From CAZZKF01 sp964654995 (GTDB lineage: Bacteria > Pseudomonadota > Alphaproteobacteria > CAZZKF01), in contig CAZZKF010000102.1 in NCBI GenBank assembly GCA_964654995.1, forward strand, positions 1 to 6,122: a stretch of 6,122 nucleotides of DNA, given 5' to 3'. The position numbers and the translations under genes are program-made. Within the stretch, counting starts at the first letter, position 1; each line of letters opens with the position of its first letter. Positions 1 to 6,122 of this stretch are shown piece by piece. The notes beneath the pieces are model-generated. The model ran no database searches, was not told the DNA's origin, and worked only from the letters and a program-made list of their open reading frames with translations.

Positions 1-197
<197 letters not shown>

Positions 198-225
198 GGG
201 AAAAACTCCGACTCCTGATCCCGCA

Positions 226-696
226 CTACCAGCGGTAGTGGGAAAACGCCTTGTTGGCTTCGGCCATGCGGTGGGTGTCCTCGCGCTTCTTCACCGAGGT
301 CCCGCGATTGGCAGCGGCATCCATCAACTCGCCGAACAGGCGATCGGTCATGGTGTTCTCGGAGCGCTTGCGCGCGGCGTCGATCAGCCAGCGGATGGCC
401 AGCGCCTGGGCCCGGTCGGGGCGCACCTCGGTCGGCACCTGGTAGGTGGCGCCGCCAACCCGGCGCGAGCGCACCTCGACCTGCGGCTTGACGTTGCCAA
501 GGGCATCGCGAAACACCTGGACCGGGTCCTGGCCGGTCTTCTGCTCGATCTTGTCGAGCGCTCCGTAGACGATTTTCTCGGCCGTCGACTTCTTGCCCTT
601 GAGCATCAGATTGTTGATGAACTTGGACAGCACGACGTCGCCGTACTTGGCGTCGGGCAGAACCTCTCGTTTTTCCGCAGCGTGGCGACGGGACAT
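226..696 (-). CDS. rpsG: 30S ribosomal protein S7
   Basis: Primary 16S rRNA-binding protein that nucleates assembly of the 30S head and lines the E site. The product is 156 residues, the standard bacterial length, from MSRRHAAEKREVLPDAKYGD to a C-terminal SHYRW. Family blocks are visible in order: the basic N-terminal arm, FINNLMLKGKKSTAEKIVYGALD (about residues 25-47), the beta-ribbon region PQVEVRSRRVGGATYQVPTEV (about 70-90), and the helix RALAIRWLIDAARKR-like segment (about 95-110). The frame is open upstream to 831, but that extension overlaps rpsL antiparallel to nothing conserved; the ATG at 696-694 is chosen because it gives the conserved N-terminus and has AGGGAGA about 8 nt upstream. 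The rpsL TAG lies inside that Shine-Dalgarno, with only 13 nt between the two reading frames, suggesting translational coupling. Stop codon is TAG. Confidence 0.98.
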   Translation of the reverse strand: MSRRHAAEKREVLPDAKYGDVVLSKFINNLMLKGKKSTAEKIVYGALDKIEQKTGQDPVQVFRDALGNVKPQVEVRSRRVGGATYQVPTEVRPDRAQALAIRWLIDAARKRSENTMTDRLFGELMDAAANRGTSVKKREDTHRMAEANKAFSHYRW

Positions 697-709
697 CGCT
701 GGGGTCTCC

Positions 710-1081
710 CTACTTGGGGCGCTTGGCGCCGTATTTGGACCGGCGCTGGCGACGATCCCTGACGCCCTGGGTGTCGAGGACGCCGCGAATGATGTGGTAG
801 CGCACGCCCGGCAGGTCCTTGACCCGGCCACCGCGAATCAGCACCACCGAGTGTTCCTGGAGGTTATGGCCCTCGCCGGGGATGTAGCTGGTGACCTCGT
901 GGCCGTTGGTCAGGCGGACGCGAGCGACCTTGCGCAGCGCCGAATTCGGCTTCTTCGGCGTCGTCGTGTAGACCCGCGTGCACACCCCCCGTTTCTGCGG
1001 GCAGGCCTCGAGCGCGGGCACCTTGTTGCGCACGACCGGGCGCTTGCGCGGCTTGCGGATCAACTGGTTGATCGTCGGCAT
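710..1081 (-). CDS. rpsL: 30S ribosomal protein S12
   Basis: Decoding-centre protein of the 30S subunit, which governs accuracy and is the classic streptomycin target. The product is 123 residues, MPTINQLIRK to SKYGAKRPK, the normal family length. The functional loops are complete: TTTPKKPNSALRK (Lys43 is the second residue after T41-P42) and GGRVKDLPGVRYH with Lys88, Asp89 and Pro91. Lys43, Lys88 and Pro91 are the residues usually changed in streptomycin resistance, and all are wild type here. Asp89 is the site methylthiolated by RimO in other bacteria. A second in-frame ATG two codons upstream (1087-1085) would give MAMPTINQ; I reject it because the Shine-Dalgarno abuts it directly, while it sits 6 nt from the ATG at 1081. 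First gene of the rpsL-rpsG-fusA unit, with its own promoter at 1287-1315. Confidence 0.98.
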   Translation of the reverse strand: MPTINQLIRKPRKRPVVRNKVPALEACPQKRGVCTRVYTTTPKKPNSALRKVARVRLTNGHEVTSYIPGEGHNLQEHSVVLIRGGRVKDLPGVRYHIIRGVLDTQGVRDRRQRRSKYGAKRPK

Positions 1082-1087
1082 GGCCAT

Positions 1088-1092
1088 TCCTC
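1088..1092 (-). promoter_or_regulatory. Ribosome binding site that sets the rpsL start
   Basis: In the rpsL mRNA the bases GAGGA stand immediately before a first ATG (1087) with no gap, and 6 nt before a second in-frame ATG (1081). A zero-nucleotide spacing is unusable for normal initiation while 6 nt is near ideal, so the Shine-Dalgarno selects the second ATG and yields the conserved MPTINQL terminus of S12. Confidence 0.8.
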
Positions 1093-1101
1093 AAAGCTGC
1101 G

Positions 1102-1130
1102 CCCGGTCCGGCACGGCCAGGTGCCACGGG
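1102..1130 (-). promoter_or_regulatory. Leader hairpin just upstream of the rpsL ribosome binding site
   Basis: In the mRNA sense a CCCG...CGGG outer stem (1127-1130 with 1102-1105) encloses a perfect inner GGCAC...GUGCC stem (1121-1125 with 1110-1114) with a 6-nt loop. It ends about 10 nt before the Shine-Dalgarno GAGGA. There is no U-tract after it, so it does not look like a terminator. It may shape access to the rpsL start; no known ribosomal-protein binding site is recognised in it. The pairing is seen in the sequence; a role is inference. Confidence 0.4.
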
Positions 1131-1206
1131 CCCGTTTTCCAAACAAAATGAAGCGCCACCGCGACGGGTTTCGATGCGCTTCTCAACTGTTCCCGGGTGA
1201 TCCGAT

Positions 1207-1230
1207 AAGTCCGAGCTAAGGGCTCGACTT
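1207..1230 (-). promoter_or_regulatory. Second hairpin in the rpsL leader
   Basis: In the mRNA sense AAGU and CGAGC pair with GCUCG and ACUU around a 5-nt loop (CCUUA), with one bulged G, for 9 base pairs. It lies about 50-75 nt into the leader predicted from the promoter at 1287-1315. No U-run follows. Structure is seen; function is unknown. Confidence 0.35.
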
Positions 1231-1286
1231 GCGATGGCACAGCGTCTAGGCATCTGCGGCCTACAGCCTGCACCCGAGTGCGGCGC

Positions 1287-1315
1287 ATACTATTCATGCG
1301 CCCGACCCCCGTCAA
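1287..1315 (-). promoter_or_regulatory. Sigma-70 promoter for rpsL-rpsG-fusA
   Basis: On the minus strand the -35 is TTGACG (1315-1310, five of six consensus bases), the spacer is exactly 17 bp, and the -10 is TAGTAT (1292-1287). The expected transcript start is near 1280, giving a leader of about 200 nt before the rpsL ATG. It is the best housekeeping promoter I could find in the rpoC-rpsL gap, and one is required because rpoC transcription is cut off by the hairpin terminator at 2804-2835 and by the opposing PEP-CTERM gene. Confidence 0.75.
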
Positions 1316-1319
1316 GCCT

Positions 1320-1337
1320 AAAAAATCCAAGTTTTTT
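1320..1337 (-). promoter_or_regulatory. UP-element-like A/T block upstream of the rpsL -35
   Basis: Six A's, six other bases and six T's (same on both strands by symmetry) stand directly upstream of the TTGACG box, in an otherwise very GC-rich stretch. Position and composition match UP elements, which bind the C-terminal domains of the RNA polymerase alpha subunit and are common at strong ribosomal promoters. Not a terminator: the central six bases cannot support a stable GC stem. Confidence 0.5.
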
Positions 1338-1340
1338 CAG

Positions 1341-1602
1341 GGATTTCCGACCTGCCGCCTGGTCCGGAAAACAGCCTCGCCGGAGCGACCCGAAAGACCT
1401 TGGAGGCGGCCCATGCGGGTTGTCGACTCCGCCCTCCCCCGGGGCCTGGTTTCGGCCTTCGTCTCGGTTCTTGTCGCGGCCACGCATCGCCGGCCGATCC
1501 GGCCCTCAGCCGACGCCCCCAGCGGCGGTACCCGGCAGCCAAGAAATCGGGCCGAGGGCCGCCCCCACCAGCACCGAAGCGTCTGCCGCAGTCGGCTCCG
1601 GG
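1341..1602. other. Intergenic stretch without a recognisable gene
   Basis: This GC-rich stretch lies between the divergent control regions of rpsL and the PEP-CTERM gene. Open frames cross it on both strands, but their translations are Arg/Pro/Gly-rich and resemble no protein I know, none has a convincing Shine-Dalgarno, and they run through the promoter elements on either side. I see no tRNA, IS end or repeat array here. The next stretch, 1631-1736, is similar: it holds only a short CCGGCA-a-TGCCGG palindrome (1646-1658) and an 8-bp direct repeat CGGCGCCA (1681 and 1702). Confidence 0.6.
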
Positions 1603-1627
1603 GTGTCGGATTTTCTTACAGTTTTCG
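1603..1627 (+). promoter_or_regulatory. Upstream activator-like element, copy 1
   Basis: Reads GTGTCGGA, four T's, CTTACA, G, TTTTCG. It agrees with copy 2 (1737-1761) at 18 of 25 positions, and the mismatches cluster in the central four bases. It lies about 215 bp upstream of the sigma-54 -24 box. Proteobacterial PEP-CTERM genes are known to share an upstream cis-element linked to a sigma-54 motif and to the response regulator PrsR; I infer that this is that element, but could not compare it with the published logo. Confidence 0.6.
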
Positions 1628-1736
1628 CAACTGCCGATCGGTCGCCCGGCAATGCCGGCACCGGGGCAAAGGCGGCAAGGCGGCGCCAATCCGCCATTTT
1701 CCGGCGCCATCGGCCAGACCGGGCCACCGCCAACGC

Positions 1737-1761
1737 GTGTCGGAAAACTTTACACTTTCCG
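1737..1761 (+). promoter_or_regulatory. Upstream activator-like element, copy 2
   Basis: Reads GTGTCGGA, AAAC, TTTACA, C, TTTCCG, exactly 134 bp downstream of copy 1. Part of it forms a perfect inverted repeat, TCGGAAA, nine bases, TTTCCGA (1740-1746 and 1756-1762), as expected for a dimeric activator site. Its centre is about 80 bp upstream of the -24 box, a typical distance for a sigma-54 enhancer-binding protein. Likely the principal PrsR-type site for the downstream gene; the protein assignment is inference. Confidence 0.65.
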
Positions 1762-1809
1762 AAGCTCTCCCCCGTGCCAAAACAGGTCCTCTTTCCGCAT
1801 GGTGTTGAC

Positions 1810-1822
1810 GATCAATGCGTTA
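1810..1822 (+). promoter_or_regulatory. Candidate IHF binding site
   Basis: The bases match the IHF consensus WATCAA-N4-TTR at every position but the first (G instead of A/T): ATCAA at 1811-1815 and TTA at 1820-1822. It lies between the activator-like elements and the sigma-54 promoter, where IHF bends DNA in many such promoters. It is rather close to the -24 box (8 bp away), and a one-mismatch match can occur by chance, so this is tentative. Confidence 0.4.
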
Positions 1823-1830
1823 GCAAGAAG

Positions 1831-1846
1831 TGGTGTGATTTTTGCA
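1831..1846 (+). promoter_or_regulatory. Sigma-54 (RpoN) -24/-12 promoter of the PEP-CTERM gene
   Basis: TGGTGTG is followed by ATTT and TTGCA. The invariant GG (1832-1833) and GC (1844-1845) are separated by exactly 10 bp, and the TTGCA box is perfect; the -24 box TGGTGTG differs from TGGCACG at three positions (C4T, A5G, C6T). The transcript should start near 1857, leaving an untranslated leader of about 150 nt before the ATG at 2010. Support comes from the activator-like repeats upstream and from the known sigma-54 control of PEP-CTERM genes in Proteobacteria. Confidence 0.75.
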
Positions 1847-1997
1847 TATCACAAGGCGAAAATTGTCCTTACCCATTCGCCTGTCCTGTCAGGATGCGAG
1901 CACCGAGGGTTTGACCCGCCATGCCATTACCGGCAAGCGCCAAATCAGAGTTCGATCCGGTTCGCAAGCTGCAAAAGGACGGGATTATTCCCTGTTC

Positions 1998-2002
1998 AGG
2001 AG
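1998..2002 (+). promoter_or_regulatory. Ribosome binding site of the PEP-CTERM gene
   Basis: AGGAG with 7 nt to the ATG at 2010. It decides the start: the same frame is open further up to an ATG at 1842, but that codon lies inside the -12 region of the sigma-54 promoter and has no Shine-Dalgarno. Confidence 0.85.
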
Positions 2003-2009
2003 ATTTAAC

Positions 2010-2774
2010 ATGATCGCAAGATCGCGATTTTCCGTCTGTGCCGCGGTCGTGGCAGCGGTGTCCCTGTCGGTCACCTTTGCCGCCACCCCCGCGAGGGCAA
2101 TACCGATTGTCGAGGCCCCGGGCTCGATTGCCGTGGTTCTGTTCGGCGTCGGCAATTCGCCCGACAACTGGGTGGTTGCCACCGACTCGGACCTCAACAT
2201 CCAGATTGCGCTCAAGGCCAAGCGCCGGTTCCTCGGCGACATCGTGCCGCAGGGCAACGTCTATCGCGCCGATCCCGGCAATCCGCCGACCAGCGGCAGT
2301 GACCCGACGCCGGTGCCGGGCCTGACGACCTGGAATTTCGAATGGAGCGCCGATTTCGGCTCGCCCGAGCTGCAGGCGATTACCGGCAACGATGTCGCCG
2401 CGGACCCGGCCGATTTCCGGGTGGAAATCGGTGTCGACTTCAAGCCCAGCGACCCCGACCTGGCCAATCGCTTTTTCTTCAACGTCACCGATGTCCCGCC
2501 GCTGGATGGCGACGGTCTGGTTTTCCAGGACTCCCAGAATCCGGGGTTCGACTTCTGGCAGTTGATCGGCGACCCCTCGATCATGCCGATCGACCCCTTT
2601 GCCGCGGGACGTTACGACTTCAGCCTCGAGCTGTTCGCAAATGACGGCGCCAGCCTGGCCCGCGTCGACATGAGCGTGGTGGTGCCGGAACCCGAAAGCC
2701 TGGCGCTGTTCGGCTTCGGGCTGCTGGGCCTTGCGGCCCTGCGCCGGCGCCGGCGGGTTGCATCCGGCGTCTGA
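2010..2774 (+). CDS. Secreted PEP-CTERM sorting-domain protein, function unknown
   Basis: A 254-residue exported protein. Residues 1-30 form a Sec signal peptide: basic MIARSR, a hydrophobic Ala/Val core, and cleavage probably after TPARA. The mature part (31-224) is acidic, rich in Asp, Pro and aromatic residues, has no cysteine, and looks beta-rich (for example WNFEWSADF near 108-116 and RYDFSLELFA near 201-210). I recognise no enzyme motif. The C-terminus is a classic PEP-CTERM tag: VPEP (225-228), hydrophobic segment SLALFGFGLLGLAAL (230-244), then five arginines (245-249) and a short tail. Proteins with this tag are processed by an exosortase (EpsH/Xrt family) and sent to the cell surface or exopolysaccharide matrix; the exosortase is not in the window. 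It is a one-gene transcription unit, with a sigma-54 promoter and activator sites upstream and a hairpin terminator 30 nt downstream. It is convergent with rpoC and divergent from rpsL. The tag is certain; a matrix or biofilm role is inferred from the family. Confidence 0.93.
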   Translation: MIARSRFSVCAAVVAAVSLSVTFAATPARAIPIVEAPGSIAVVLFGVGNSPDNWVVATDSDLNIQIALKAKRRFLGDIVPQGNVYRADPGNPPTSGSDPTPVPGLTTWNFEWSADFGSPELQAITGNDVAADPADFRVEIGVDFKPSDPDLANRFFFNVTDVPPLDGDGLVFQDSQNPGFDFWQLIGDPSIMPIDPFAAGRYDFSLELFANDGASLARVDMSVVVPEPESLALFGFGLLGLAALRRRRRVASGV

Positions 2775-2803
2775 CCCCACCCCCGAAACCGGTGAAAGAA
2801 ACA

Positions 2804-2835
2804 GGGCGGTCCCTCTGACGGGACCGCCCCTTTTT
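2804..2835 (+). terminator. Strong, probably bidirectional, intrinsic terminator
   Basis: A perfect 10-bp stem, GGGCGGTCCC (2804-2813) with GGGACCGCCC (2820-2829), and a 6-nt loop TCTGAC, followed on the plus strand by C and five T's. On the minus strand the same stem is followed by TGTTTCTTTC, a weaker but U-rich tail. It lies 29 nt past the PEP-CTERM stop and 55 nt past the rpoC stop, so it can serve both convergent genes and stops rpoC transcription before rpsL. Confidence 0.9.
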
Positions 2836-2889
2836 CTGTCCGTCTGAAGCCGTCAGGCCAGCTGTCGGCGCAGCCTCTCGCGTATCCGC

Positions 2890-6122
<3,233 letters not shown>

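Noticed and set aside
697..831. N-terminal extension of S7 in the same frame up to an ATG at 831
   Set aside because: It would overlap the end of rpsL, encodes non-conserved residues, and has a poor initiation region; the start at 696 gives the conserved 156-residue protein.
1081..1087. rpsL start two codons upstream (MAMPTINQ)
   Set aside because: The Shine-Dalgarno touches this ATG with no spacer; the next ATG has normal 6-nt spacing and gives the family N-terminus.
1361..1376. Possible third activator copy (TCCGGAAAACAG)
   Set aside because: It shares only GGAAAAC with copy 2, and lacks both the TGTCGG start and the TTACA block.
1506..1733. Minus-strand open frame containing TPEP followed by a mildly hydrophobic run, suggesting a PEP-CTERM remnant
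   Set aside because: No basic cluster follows the hydrophobic run, there is no signal peptide, and the frame crosses activator copy 1; the resemblance is chance.
1278..1808. Plus-strand 176-codon open frame in the rpsL/PEP-CTERM gap
   Set aside because: Arg/Pro-rich translation without a ribosome binding site, and it runs across the rpsL -10 box and both activator elements.
1805..1838. TTGACG as a sigma-70 -35 box for the PEP-CTERM gene
   Set aside because: No acceptable -10 hexamer lies 16-18 bp downstream; the sequence there is AAGTGG-like. The sigma-54 promoter is the better explanation.
1834..1853. Inverted repeat TGTGAT-N8-ATCACA resembling a CRP or FNR operator
   Set aside because: CRP half-sites TGTGA/TCACA need a 6-bp spacer and here it is 10. 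The repeat overlaps the GG-N10-GC sigma-54 promoter, which explains most of the bases, so I treat it as coincidence.
1842..2009. 56-residue N-terminal extension of the PEP-CTERM protein from an upstream ATG
   Set aside because: It starts inside the sigma-54 -12 region, has no ribosome binding site, and would bury the signal peptide; the ATG at 2010 has AGGAG at 7 nt.
1869..2780. Minus-strand 303-codon open frame opposite the PEP-CTERM gene
   Set aside because: Complementary-frame artefact: it would be transcribed through the terminator stem, and its translation is unlike any family.

Overview
The window looks like part of the chromosome of a GC-rich Gram-negative bacterium, most likely an alphaproteobacterium. 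The reasons are the order rpoC, rpsL, rpsG, fusA on one strand, the EF-G N-terminus (RNIGIMAHIDAGKTT), the S12 start MPTINQLIRK, and a PEP-CTERM (exosortase-sorted) protein, a class found in envelope-bearing, exopolysaccharide-making bacteria. I cannot name a genus.

Layout. On the minus strand, reading right to left, are the 3' three quarters of rpoC (RNA polymerase beta'), then after a gap of about 1.8 kb the start of a str operon: rpsL (S12), rpsG (S7) and the first 65 codons of fusA (EF-G), which runs off the left edge. The gap between rpoC and rpsL contains a single plus-strand gene for a 254-residue secreted PEP-CTERM protein. It runs towards the end of rpoC, and the two share a strong hairpin terminator at 2804-2835.

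Regulation. Because the PEP-CTERM gene and the terminator separate rpoC from rpsL, the str genes need their own promoter. A good sigma-70 promoter lies at 1287-1315 (TTGACG, 17 bp, TAGTAT) with an A-tract/T-tract UP-like element upstream. It implies a leader of about 200 nt with two hairpins. The PEP-CTERM gene has a different kind of control region: a GG-N10-GC sigma-54 -24/-12 promoter at 1831-1846, an IHF-like site at 1810-1822, and two copies of a 25-bp element (GTGTCGGA ... TTACA ... TTTyCG) exactly 134 bp apart at 1603 and 1737. This fits the known association of proteobacterial PEP-CTERM genes with large upstream intergenic regions carrying a sigma-54-linked motif and the PrsK/PrsR two-component system.

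Taken together, two core information-processing units (transcription and translation) flank a one-gene, environmentally regulated surface-protein unit. The housekeeping genes look intact and ordinary. The interesting part is the 1.6-kb insert and its promoter architecture. About 260 bp (1341-1602) hold no gene or site that I can support.
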